From positions 228,414 to 292,413 of the forward strand of contig JAUIET010000002.1 of NCBI GenBank assembly GCA_030429735.1: a stretch of DNA of 64,000 bases, in the 5' to 3' direction. The notes below the pieces were generated by a model. That model was not told the origin of the DNA and ran no database searches. It saw only the letters and a list, made by a program, of their open reading frames with translations. The DNA comes from Gammaproteobacteria bacterium (GTDB taxonomy: Bacteria; Pseudomonadota; Gammaproteobacteria; Pseudomonadales; JAUIET01). Both the position numbers and the translations under genes were made by a program. This document shows positions 33,331 to 41,457 of this stretch, in pieces (the first letter of the stretch is position 1; each line of letters begins with the position of its first letter).

Positions 33331-33933
33331 ATGAATTCCCTGGACTCTTCAACTCAACTGTACGAAGGCACCCGGTTTGACTCTCTGAATTGCGAAGGCG
33401 AGGAGCTTTCAGGCGTTGAATTCGAGTTTTGTGTTTTCAAGAACTGTAACTTCCGGGAGGCATTCTTTAACCGTTGCACGTTTCTGGATTGCCGGTTCGT
33501 GAATAGCGATCTTAGCCTTGCATTGCTTGGCTACAGCCGCTTTTCGGAAATCAGCTTTGAAGACTGCAAGTTGCTGGCCTTGAATTGGTCCCAGGTTTCC
33601 TGGCCTTCTTTCGTGCCGCGTGCGGTTCTGAGCTTTCACCGTTGCCAACTCAGCAACTCTACGTTTTACGGGTTATCGCTGAGTGAACTCGAAATAGTGG
33701 AATGCCGCGCGCACGATGTTGATTTTCGTGAAGCCGATTTAAATGGAACTAACTTCGCGGAAAGTGATTTGGCCAGCAGTGCGTTCAGCAACACAAATCT
33801 GGCAATGGCAAACTTTGCCGGTGCTTGCAACTACACCATTGACATTCAGAATAACAATGTGAAGGGCGCGACCTTCTCGCGCTTGGAAGCAACATCTCTG
33901 CTTGAAAGCCTGGGCGTTACTCTGGTTGATTAA
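33331..33933 (+). CDS. Pentapeptide-repeat protein
   Basis: A 200-residue protein of pentapeptide repeats (A(D/N)LXX-type): GVEFEFCVFKNCNFREAFFN, RCTFLDCRFVNSDLSLALLG, and near the C-terminus VDFREADLNGTNFAESDLAS followed by SAFSNTNLAMANFAGACNY. The repeats build a right-handed beta helix. The repeat array resembles McbG/Qnr-type DNA gyrase-protecting proteins, but the central segment (residues 85-110) interrupts the pattern. A fluoroquinolone link cannot be claimed. ATG 33331 is used; a TTG 12 bases upstream is in frame. Confidence 0.85.
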   Translation: MNSLDSSTQLYEGTRFDSLNCEGEELSGVEFEFCVFKNCNFREAFFNRCTFLDCRFVNSDLSLALLGYSRFSEISFEDCKLLALNWSQVSWPSFVPRAVLSFHRCQLSNSTFYGLSLSELEIVECRAHDVDFREADLNGTNFAESDLASSAFSNTNLAMANFAGACNYTIDIQNNNVKGATFSRLEATSLLESLGVTLVD

Positions 33934-34005
33934 AAGGTTCTCAGGGCCCAGGCCTGTCGGCCAAAAAGTAATGCCCAGGACCTTCGTAAACATGCGATTG
34001 CACGA

Positions 34006-34023
34006 ATGGGGTGATTACCCCAT
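34006..34023 (+). terminator. Short perfect hairpin before the lipoprotein hydrolase
   Basis: ATGGGGT (34006-34012) and ACCCCAT (34017-34023) form a perfect 7-bp stem with loop GATT. It stands in the gap between the pentapeptide-repeat gene and the next gene. There is no T-run after it. Confidence 0.4.
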
Positions 34024-34100
34024 ATCCCCTTTGCTGGTCATTCCCTAGGATTGAAGTCAATCAGTTATTGACCTCAACGCTTGCACAGGGAGATCCAGCC

Positions 34101-35951
34101 ATGCGCCCATACATTCTATTACTTACACTCGCGTTTCTTGGCGCGTGCTCGCATCCATTGGAAATAGTGGGTGAGGGTGATATTTTATCGGCCAGCGGAG
34201 AGCGGGATTGCCTTCTCGAGGAGTATCAAGCCGGGGCTGACAACTGCAAGAAAAATTATGTGTCTGAACAATATCAAGAAACCTACTATGCGCAGCCGCG
34301 CCCGGGTTGGCGGTTTGATCACTGGAAAAACTATTGCAAAAACTCAGACGTCAATGAGTGCAGCTTTAAGACTCCAGCTGACATTGTGGCGGAGCATCAC
34401 GGTAAAACAATGGCACCTCTGCGTGCCGTGTTTGTTGAAGAAGAAGCACCGGTGGCAAATTGCGATCGTTCTTTTACGAAAGACGACGTATACATCATCG
34501 ATTTGAGCCCCGACTCGGAAACACGAGGTGCCTGCGGTACTCTCAGTGGCAGCGAGAACATTGCGCGTTGTGTGGAAAACAAAATAAGAACGCAGTTTTC
34601 AGACAGCCAGGCATGTTTGAACGCCTTTGAGGTTTTTGTTCCCGGCACCAATCAGGAGCATGGTGACTATAAGCAGTTCACGCAGATTGTTTCCGCAACC
34701 CCGGGCAAAACCTATTTGTCTTTGCATTATGCCTATGAATCGACAGCACTTGATGATGCCCTGGAATACGATAAAGGAGTGGAAGATGCCGCTCGCGCGC
34801 TTGATCATTTACTGGATGCGCTGAGAGTCAAATTCAATGCGCCAGCCGTCAGAGTGTATGGCCACAGTAAAGGCTCGCATGCTGTCGCACAGCTGGCGCA
34901 ACGTTCGGTTCATGGTGACGTACAGTTCTATGCATTCGCACAACCAGGTCGTACACCGTCCTCTTACCGCGGCAGGCCTGGTTACATAGAGAAACTGGCC
35001 GACAATTTAGTGGTACTTACCTGGCAGAACGACGAGGTTAAGTACTACACCGGTGGCGACGACGGAAAGCGGTTCCCGGAAATCTGGGGCTTCCCGGGCT
35101 ATGTTAACGAAGAGGGCGGTGGCCGCACCGTCTTGCCGATGCGCTTAGATCACCACAATAACTACGGTGGAAACTATGAAAAGAGAGACTTTCCCTATTG
35201 CGCGACGGGCAACAAAGTCGCCATGGGGTCAACCTCGGAATGTCGCCTGCAAGATGGCGTGCGCTACGTACCCTATTTTTGGGGTGACGCCGAGTGTGCG
35301 TCTACTGCCTACACGATGATGGAAGACGGCCGCCCTGGCGACAGACATTACATTGGCAACTCGGGACCCAGGGCTGCGAATTGTAAAGATACTGTGAGTA
35401 CAGTAAGTGCAAGCTATACCTTGAAGTACAGCATCAACATCGCCGACCAGGACGATTGCAAATACCATATGAAGCTCTCGTTTCTGGGTAACGACATTGG
35501 TACTAACCGGTCGGATGGTGGCAGTATTTCCCTGTCCAGTACTCGTGATACCTACAACCGGACAAAAACCGGCACGGTAAGGGTACCGTATCACATGGTA
35601 TTGAACTGGAAGGCCAGCATGGAAGATGTGTCCGGGCGCTTTTCAAAGTGTGTGAACCATCTGGGCGCAAAAAGTGAAGGTTACATACACGATCTGGAGG
35701 TACGGTTCAGACACCCTGAAACCGGCCGCTCGGTCAAACGAACACTGATTGGCAACAGCGAAGGTATTGAATACCTGTGGCCTTTAAAGCTGGCTGGGAA
35801 AAACAACGTAGCCTGGCGTAAAAGGGGAGGCTCATGGGATCTGCACTTTGGTATACCGCCGTCCTATCCCGCCGATGCACTGATGATTAAGGGGGATACC
35901 AAAGGTGGTATTAGCGGGGAATTCTATAAATGGGTTCACCTGGTAGATTGA
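34101..35951 (+). CDS. Large lipoprotein with alpha/beta-hydrolase core
   Basis: A 616-residue protein with lipobox signal (YILLLTLAFLGACSHP) and GGGAG ribosome site just upstream, fixing the start at 34101. Residues about 18-115 form a cysteine-rich stretch with the divergent InlB-like pattern (AQPRPGWRFDHWKNYC). The core from about residue 130 to 420 has a nucleophile elbow GHSKG (Ser256), and catalytic candidates in FVPGTNQEH, VLTWQNDEVKYY and LDHHNNYGG. The remainder is a beta-rich tail. It is a predicted outer-membrane serine hydrolase; substrate unknown. No signal of an operon with its neighbours is visible. Confidence 0.78.
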   Translation: MRPYILLLTLAFLGACSHPLEIVGEGDILSASGERDCLLEEYQAGADNCKKNYVSEQYQETYYAQPRPGWRFDHWKNYCKNSDVNECSFKTPADIVAEHHGKTMAPLRAVFVEEEAPVANCDRSFTKDDVYIIDLSPDSETRGACGTLSGSENIARCVENKIRTQFSDSQACLNAFEVFVPGTNQEHGDYKQFTQIVSATPGKTYLSLHYAYESTALDDALEYDKGVEDAARALDHLLDALRVKFNAPAVRVYGHSKGSHAVAQLAQRSVHGDVQFYAFAQPGRTPSSYRGRPGYIEKLADNLVVLTWQNDEVKYYTGGDDGKRFPEIWGFPGYVNEEGGGRTVLPMRLDHHNNYGGNYEKRDFPYCATGNKVAMGSTSECRLQDGVRYVPYFWGDAECASTAYTMMEDGRPGDRHYIGNSGPRAANCKDTVSTVSASYTLKYSINIADQDDCKYHMKLSFLGNDIGTNRSDGGSISLSSTRDTYNRTKTGTVRVPYHMVLNWKASMEDVSGRFSKCVNHLGAKSEGYIHDLEVRFRHPETGRSVKRTLIGNSEGIEYLWPLKLAGKNNVAWRKRGGSWDLHFGIPPSYPADALMIKGDTKGGISGEFYKWVHLVD

Positions 35952-35962
35952 ATGCTGGGAAA

Positions 35963-35990
35963 GAACGCCCGCTGCTGGCAGTGGGCGTTC
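35963..35990 (+). terminator. Strong hairpin after the lipoprotein hydrolase
   Basis: Stem 35963-35974 with 35979-35990 (12 bp, one wobble, core GAACGCCC/GGGCGTTC), 4-base loop CTGG. It lies 12 bases past the hydrolase stop. There is only a weak T-rich run after it, so it is a probable but not classical terminator. Confidence 0.6.
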
Positions 35991-36100
35991 CCTGGTCTTC
36001 AACATGTTTGAGATGAGATGCATCGGTGCTGCGTTGAGTGACATTGCGGCTAACTTCTCTCACAAGGTAGTGTGTAATCTCACACAGGATGCACACAACA

Positions 36101-36568
36101 ATGATTTCATTTCGATTAAACAAGGTGTCTGTAGCGTTTGAGGCAGAGCCTGGCACGCCACTGTTATGGGTATTAAGAGAACACTTTGACCTTAAAGGAA
36201 CCAAGTTTGGTTGTGGTATAGGTCAATGTGGTGCCTGCACTGTGCATGTGAATGGTGGAGCCCAGCGCAGTTGCGTTACTCAAGTTGCGGCAGTTGAGGG
36301 GCAAAATGTAACGACTATTGAAGGCTTAGCGCCGGCAGACGATTCATTGCACCCCGTTCAGCAAGCCTGGTTGTCGCATGACGTTCCGCAATGCGGTTAC
36401 TGTCAGGCGGGTCAAATAATGGCTGCAGCGGATTTTCTAAAACGCTTTCCTCGTCCAAGCGATCAGGATATTGATCAGCACATTAGTAATGTATGCCGCT
36501 GCGGTACCTATGTTCGCATTCGAAAAGCGATTCATCATGCCGCCCAATTGATTGCCAGCGAGTCATGA
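36101..36568 (+). CDS. [2Fe-2S] subunit of a molybdenum hydroxylase (IorA-like)
   Basis: About 155 residues, the small subunit of an isoquinoline 1-oxidoreductase-type enzyme of the xanthine dehydrogenase family. Two [2Fe-2S] clusters: plant ferredoxin type in FGCGIGQCGACTVHVNGG and RSC, and the helical type in CGYCQAGQIMAAADFL and NVCRCGTYVRIRKAI. It passes electrons from the Mo centre. Two close ATGs exist (36089 and 36101); AGGA at 36086-36089 lies better for the second. It overlaps the large subunit by ATGA. Confidence 0.9.
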   Translation: MISFRLNKVSVAFEAEPGTPLLWVLREHFDLKGTKFGCGIGQCGACTVHVNGGAQRSCVTQVAAVEGQNVTTIEGLAPADDSLHPVQQAWLSHDVPQCGYCQAGQIMAAADFLKRFPRPSDQDIDQHISNVCRCGTYVRIRKAIHHAAQLIASES

Positions 36569-38835
36569 GCATGTCTCGAGCTTCGAACACGCAGATTGGC
36601 CGCCGGCAATTTCTTGTGGCAGGGGCAGGGGTTTCAGGCTCTTTGGTTCTAGGCCTGCCGTTTGCTGTAAGTCTTGCGGCTGAACCGAGCGCGGCTCAAA
36701 CCTCCCAGCAACGAACCCTGGGATTCTTTATTGAAATAGATCGTACTGGCCTTGTCACGATAGGCAGCAATCAGCCGGAAATTGGTCAAGGGGTGCGAAC
36801 CGCATTGCCAATGCTGGTTGCAGAGGAGCTGGATATTGAATGGCAGAACGTGCGTGTTACTCAAATGCCGCTGGGAATCGTCAAAACGGCCGATGGATTT
36901 ACCTGGAAATATGGTGGCCAGGGTGTGGGCGGAAGCACAGGCCTGACCAGCAATTGGGAATTTATGCGCCAGGTCGGCGCGCAGGCCCGTGCACAGCTAA
37001 TGCTGGCAGCTGCACAGCGCTGGAATGTACCCGTTGCGCAATGCGGAACTCGCCCAGGCTATGTGGTACACCAGGGTGGGCAACGAGAGCTGAGTTATGC
37101 AGAGCTGGTCGGTAGTGCTGCACTTTTGCAATTGCCCGAGCAGTCAGCGCCACTAAAAGCGGCTACGGATTATCGGATTATTGGTAAACCCCGGCACAGT
37201 ATCGATAACAGAGATGTTGTAACCGGCAAGGCGGTCTATGGCATCGATAGTACGATACCGGGAGTGCATTACGCCGCGATCGCTCGATCACCCATCTTGA
37301 ATGGTCGAGTGAAATCGTTTGACGACAAACAGGTATTGAAAATGCCAGGTGTAGTGCAGGTCTTACGCATAGAAGGCCCAAAACCGGGTGAGTGGTATCG
37401 TATTCTGGCCGACGGTGTGGCGGTGGTGGCAAACTCTACATGGGCAGCATTACAAGCACGCGATGCCTTGCGCATTGAATGGTCCGAAAGTCCAAATGCG
37501 TCTGATAGCAGCGAGGCATTCTGGCAGGAAAACCGGCGAATGCTGAAAGGCAAAGGGCAAGTGGTGCTCGATGACGGTGATGTTGATGCTGCGTTATCCA
37601 ACGCGGAGACGCATGTGGTTCATCAGTACCAAGTGCCGTTTGTGTCTCACGCGCCACTGGAACCGCAAAACTGCATTGTTCATGTTAAAGAAAACTCAGC
37701 CCATGTCATAGCGCCAACCCAAATGCCCAGTGGCGCATCGCGCGCAGTGGCCGCCGTTACCGGAATTGCGCGTGAGAACATTTTCGTCGAGATGACCAAA
37801 GTTGGGGGCGGTTTTGGCCGCCGCCTGAGCAATGACTACGTTGCCGAAGCGGCCATGATTTCAAAGCAAAGCGGCCTGCCGATTAAACTGCAATGGAGCC
37901 GCGAAGACGATATCAGGAACGATTTCTATAGACCGGCGGGTTTACATGAAATGCGCGCCGGGCTTGATGCACAGGGTCGTGTTGTGGCCTGGTCACAACG
38001 CCTTGCCAGCGCCAGCAAGTACTTTCGTCGCCCCAATATGCCGGATGAAGATCTTTGGAAAGCTGAACTCTATATAGATGATTTCCCGCGCAGGCGAATT
38101 GAGAATGTTCGAATGGAATACTTCCATAACCGCATTGGGTTGCCACGCGGTTCATGGCGGGCACCCGCACACACAGCTAATGCGTTTGTGGTGCAGAGCT
38201 TTATAGATGAAATAGCGCACGACACTGGCCAGGACCCACTTCAGCTGCGCTTGGAGCTGTTAGGCAAGGCAGAGCCGCTGGAATATTCGAATCATGGCGG
38301 CCCGACCTTTAACCCTGGCCGACTATCGAAACTTCTGACATTTGTTGCCGAAAAAATTGACTATGGGCGCGCTCGAAAAAAGGGCAGCGGAGTAGGACTG
38401 GCTGCTCACTTTACCTTCGGTGGGTACGCCGCCCATGCCATTGAAGTCAGCGTAAGCCAATCTGGTGAACTGCAAATAGAACGAATTGTAGCTGCAATTG
38501 ATTGCGGTCTTGCGGTAAATCCACAATCGGTGAAAGCACAGCTTGAAGGCGGTACCATCGACGGCATTAGCACGGCACTGGGCCTGGAAATTACCGTGAA
38601 AGATGGCCAGGTGCAACAAAGCAACTTTCACGATTACCCACTAATGCGTATTGAGCAAGTGCCAGCGCGTTTTGAAGCGCATATACTTCCGTACGATGAC
38701 ATGCCGACTGGGGTGGGAGAGATGGGTATACCGTCTGCAGCACCCGCGTTAACGAATGCCATATTTGCAGCGAGCGGACAACGAATACGAACGCTACCAA
38801 TCAAAGACCAGCTGAAGAAAGCACGTAGAGCTTAG
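36565..38835 (+). CDS. Molybdopterin-binding large subunit of a molybdenum hydroxylase (IorB-like)
   Basis: A 756-residue protein with a twin-arginine signal GRRQFLVAGAGVSGSLVLGL, so the enzyme is exported folded with its cofactor. It shows Mo-cofactor motifs VGGGFGRRLSNDYVAEA, GSWRAPAHTANAFVVQSFID, IDCGLAVNPQSVKAQLEGG and the active-site glutamate in VGEMGIPSAAPALTNAIFA. The single-chain arrangement (no FAD subunit) is that of IorB. The small subunit gene is overlapped by four bases. Substrates in the family are N-heterocycles or aldehydes; this one is unknown. No cofactor maturation gene is near. Confidence 0.9.
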   Translation: MSMSRASNTQIGRRQFLVAGAGVSGSLVLGLPFAVSLAAEPSAAQTSQQRTLGFFIEIDRTGLVTIGSNQPEIGQGVRTALPMLVAEELDIEWQNVRVTQMPLGIVKTADGFTWKYGGQGVGGSTGLTSNWEFMRQVGAQARAQLMLAAAQRWNVPVAQCGTRPGYVVHQGGQRELSYAELVGSAALLQLPEQSAPLKAATDYRIIGKPRHSIDNRDVVTGKAVYGIDSTIPGVHYAAIARSPILNGRVKSFDDKQVLKMPGVVQVLRIEGPKPGEWYRILADGVAVVANSTWAALQARDALRIEWSESPNASDSSEAFWQENRRMLKGKGQVVLDDGDVDAALSNAETHVVHQYQVPFVSHAPLEPQNCIVHVKENSAHVIAPTQMPSGASRAVAAVTGIARENIFVEMTKVGGGFGRRLSNDYVAEAAMISKQSGLPIKLQWSREDDIRNDFYRPAGLHEMRAGLDAQGRVVAWSQRLASASKYFRRPNMPDEDLWKAELYIDDFPRRRIENVRMEYFHNRIGLPRGSWRAPAHTANAFVVQSFIDEIAHDTGQDPLQLRLELLGKAEPLEYSNHGGPTFNPGRLSKLLTFVAEKIDYGRARKKGSGVGLAAHFTFGGYAAHAIEVSVSQSGELQIERIVAAIDCGLAVNPQSVKAQLEGGTIDGISTALGLEITVKDGQVQQSNFHDYPLMRIEQVPARFEAHILPYDDMPTGVGEMGIPSAAPALTNAIFAASGQRIRTLPIKDQLKKARRA

Positions 38836-39473
38836 TGGCCAGTATCCTGCAAAATACCTTCGCCTTTTACAAACCAGGACACACCAAACGCCACAATGGC
38901 TAAGGATTCAAGCCAAAAGACGTAATGAAGCTCTGTCAACATGCCCAGATGCAAAAAAAGGTACTGAATGCCAATCAAAACAACGCAGATAAGAATGGCA
39001 TAGCCACACGCACTGTACACTTTATTACGCTGCATCTTTTCAGCTGTGGGTGGTTGATCCGGACTGAACTTCCTAAATAACACCAGGCAAAAGTAGGCCA
39101 ATGCGAAAAAGAAAAGCCCGGCAAACAATGCGTGCAGCAAATCACAGATGAGCTGGGTGCGAGTCAAAGTCTCCAGCTCAGGCGCCACAGGAAACAGCGC
39201 AACGCCAATAGCACTGATTCCAGCCACATCCCCCGCCAGATTGTCGCGCCAGTCCCAACCCTGATACGTCATCAGAAAAACGGCGATGGCAAACAGGCTA
39301 CCCACAAATACGTCGCCCATTTTGGTGTAGTAATAGGCGCTCATGGTTTTCTCTATGCCGTCAGAGCCTAGGAGTAGATTGCCGATAGCGAGCACGAACG
39401 GCAGTGAAATACCGATGATGCCGACTATTCGTCGAAGTGACAGGTAGGAAATGACGAGGGCGGTGTTTGGCAC
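38832..39473 (-). CDS. Multi-pass membrane protein, DUF998-like
   Basis: A 213-residue membrane protein with about six helices. An initial ISLPFVLAIGNLLLG, then EKTMSAYYYTKMGDVFVGSL, AIAVFLMTYQGWDWRDNLAG, ISAIGVALFPVAPE, and a last helix FWLESLAIVAFGVSWFVKGE. The SAYYYTKMGDVFVG segment recurs in a group of uncharacterised proteins related to DUF998 or Frag1. Function unknown. It overlaps by four bases the end of the IorB-like gene. Confidence 0.78.
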   Translation of the reverse strand: MPNTALVISYLSLRRIVGIIGISLPFVLAIGNLLLGSDGIEKTMSAYYYTKMGDVFVGSLFAIAVFLMTYQGWDWRDNLAGDVAGISAIGVALFPVAPELETLTRTQLICDLLHALFAGLFFFALAYFCLVLFRKFSPDQPPTAEKMQRNKVYSACGYAILICVVLIGIQYLFLHLGMLTELHYVFWLESLAIVAFGVSWFVKGEGILQDTGH

Positions 39474-39507
39474 GGAGTTTATTGCTCTGACTTGCCACTT
39501 GAGTATA

Positions 39508-41283
39508 TCAATTGTGCCCTCTACGCAGCGATGCTTTGCGCAAAATCTTCTGATTGGTGTTACTGCTTGGATTGTAGCGATCTCGGATAACCTTCATAAC
39601 CATCAGCGCCAGCGGAACGTGCAACATAAAGAAGGTCAGGGTGATCAGTGCTTCACCTGTGCTCCAGTTAATCGAGCCGTCTGCAAGCAATTCGCCGGTC
39701 GACAACTGATACGGCTTTACGTAGTACGTCAGCATCACCCAGGGCATCACACAGCCATACGCAATCAAACCCATTGGAGCGAGTAAGGTTTTCCTGATTT
39801 CGCGGGCATCAAGATCAATGGCTGGTGGTTGATGTAGCCGCAGGCGATAGACTTTTTCATCGCGGGTAACGGTGGTTCGGGCAGAAATGACAAAAATGAC
39901 AAGCAGGCTAACCACGGTGCCGATCACAGGGGGGTAGTATTCCGGCATGGTGTATATGCCGAGGTAGTCTATCGTTGCCGGTATTACGTTCATAAAGAAA
40001 CCGGACGCCATGCCCCACAAGGCAGCGTCTTTGGTAATGCCTGCACTCCAGATACTCATCAAGCCCACTGGTCCCCAGCTGGAGGCAAAGACGGTGCCAA
40101 TAAACAACATAAACCAAAAAATATTGGGCGGAAAGAAATAGCAACACACCAGTACGATCACGCTGGTGACCAGCATTATCTTGCGGGTTGTACCGAGCGT
40201 TAACGAGAGTGGCTTGCTGCCCATATCGTTGCTAATGCTAAAGCCAACGAGGGAAAGAAACGTTGAAGCTGAGGACAGCGCGGCCGCTATGATCCCGGCA
40301 ATCAGCAACGCACCCAGAAATTCAGGCACCAGCGATTGGGCGGCCCATATCAATACTGTTTCAGGCGGGCTGATATCAACCTTCGCAAGGTTCATCAAAC
40401 CACCCATGCCATACACCAGCATCTGCAGCAAAATCACACAGAAACAAGCGAGAATGGCTGCTCTCAACACAACGTGCTCGTTACGGGCCATCAAATGTCG
40501 GCTGGCTTGCCAGGGGCCAACGGCGTAAACCAGTGCCCATGCTATATCAATTACTACCGCCCATATCACATAGTCTATCGCTGTTGGCCAACCGGTTCCC
40601 GGGCCAATGATGCCGGTCCAGGATGCAATGCCTGCTTTCTCCTCGATGAGGGTAAGGTCAGCAACAGATGCCTTCAGGCCGCCAAAGCCATCAACCACGA
40701 AGGCAACGAACACCAATGTGGCGCTCATAAACAATAAAAACATCAGCGTGTCAGTAACGATCACCCCTTTGGATCCGGAATACAGGGTAAACAATGTATA
40801 GCTTAACCACGCAATAATCAGACTGCTGGCAAACGGTAGTCCGGTAATGTCAGACAGCAGTAAAGACGCGCCTTGCGTAACGATCAGCAGATAGCCACCG
40901 AGGCCGAGGATGATAGTGAAACCGGCAAACTGTTGCAGGCGTCGGCTTTGAAAGCGCTGGCCAAAATAATCGGCCACGGTCGGCGCGCGGCTGCGGCGCA
41001 AGTACACGCCAAAAAACACGGCGCCCAGCATATAGCCAGTGACAGCGATACCAGGGAACAGCATGTAGGCACCAAACTGGCCCTCGTAGGTAAACGCGGC
41101 TTCACCCATAAAGATTGACGTACTCATCACGCTCGCAACCAGCGTGCCGAGTATCAGTATTGTGGGTGCTTTTCGTCCGGCAACAAAATAGTCATCCAGG
41201 CGTTTCACGCTGCGACCACTGTAACCGCCGATAACAACAAATATGACGATGCTGATGCCGATGGTTAACGAAAATACGTCCAT
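39508..41283 (-). CDS. Sodium:solute symporter family transporter
   Basis: A 591-residue member of the SSS family with about 13-14 helices. It begins MDVFSLTIGISIVIFVVIGG followed by YSGRSVKRLDDYFVAGRKAP, then SVMSTSIFMGEAAFTYEGQF, YLRRSRAPTVADYFGQRF and LLIAGIIAAALSSASTFLSL. The last matches the sodium-site region. The start ATG 41283 is chosen since the longer open frame upstream overlaps a divergent gene and lacks membrane character. Substrate unknown. The C-terminus carries an extra 80 residues beyond the SSS core. Confidence 0.88.
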   Translation of the reverse strand: MDVFSLTIGISIVIFVVIGGYSGRSVKRLDDYFVAGRKAPTILILGTLVASVMSTSIFMGEAAFTYEGQFGAYMLFPGIAVTGYMLGAVFFGVYLRRSRAPTVADYFGQRFQSRRLQQFAGFTIILGLGGYLLIVTQGASLLLSDITGLPFASSLIIAWLSYTLFTLYSGSKGVIVTDTLMFLLFMSATLVFVAFVVDGFGGLKASVADLTLIEEKAGIASWTGIIGPGTGWPTAIDYVIWAVVIDIAWALVYAVGPWQASRHLMARNEHVVLRAAILACFCVILLQMLVYGMGGLMNLAKVDISPPETVLIWAAQSLVPEFLGALLIAGIIAAALSSASTFLSLVGFSISNDMGSKPLSLTLGTTRKIMLVTSVIVLVCCYFFPPNIFWFMLFIGTVFASSWGPVGLMSIWSAGITKDAALWGMASGFFMNVIPATIDYLGIYTMPEYYPPVIGTVVSLLVIFVISARTTVTRDEKVYRLRLHQPPAIDLDAREIRKTLLAPMGLIAYGCVMPWVMLTYYVKPYQLSTGELLADGSINWSTGEALITLTFFMLHVPLALMVMKVIRDRYNPSSNTNQKILRKASLRRGHN

Positions 41284-41457
41284 AGCTGTGCTGACACATA
41301 ACCTGTTCAGTGCACTATAGCCGGCCCAGTCAGGATGTAAAAAGGGTTTCTCAATTGCGTTCAGCCATTGGCGGCACTTGCTGATGCGGTCTGTGCAGCC
41401 CACGCGACATCGGAGGTGAAAACCAGTAGACTTCCCTGAAAAACACGAACAATAACA

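Noticed and set aside
33331..33933. Quinolone-resistance (Qnr) gene
   Set aside because: Pentapeptide repeats are present but interrupted, and the Qnr-specific pattern is not visible. The annotation stays generic.
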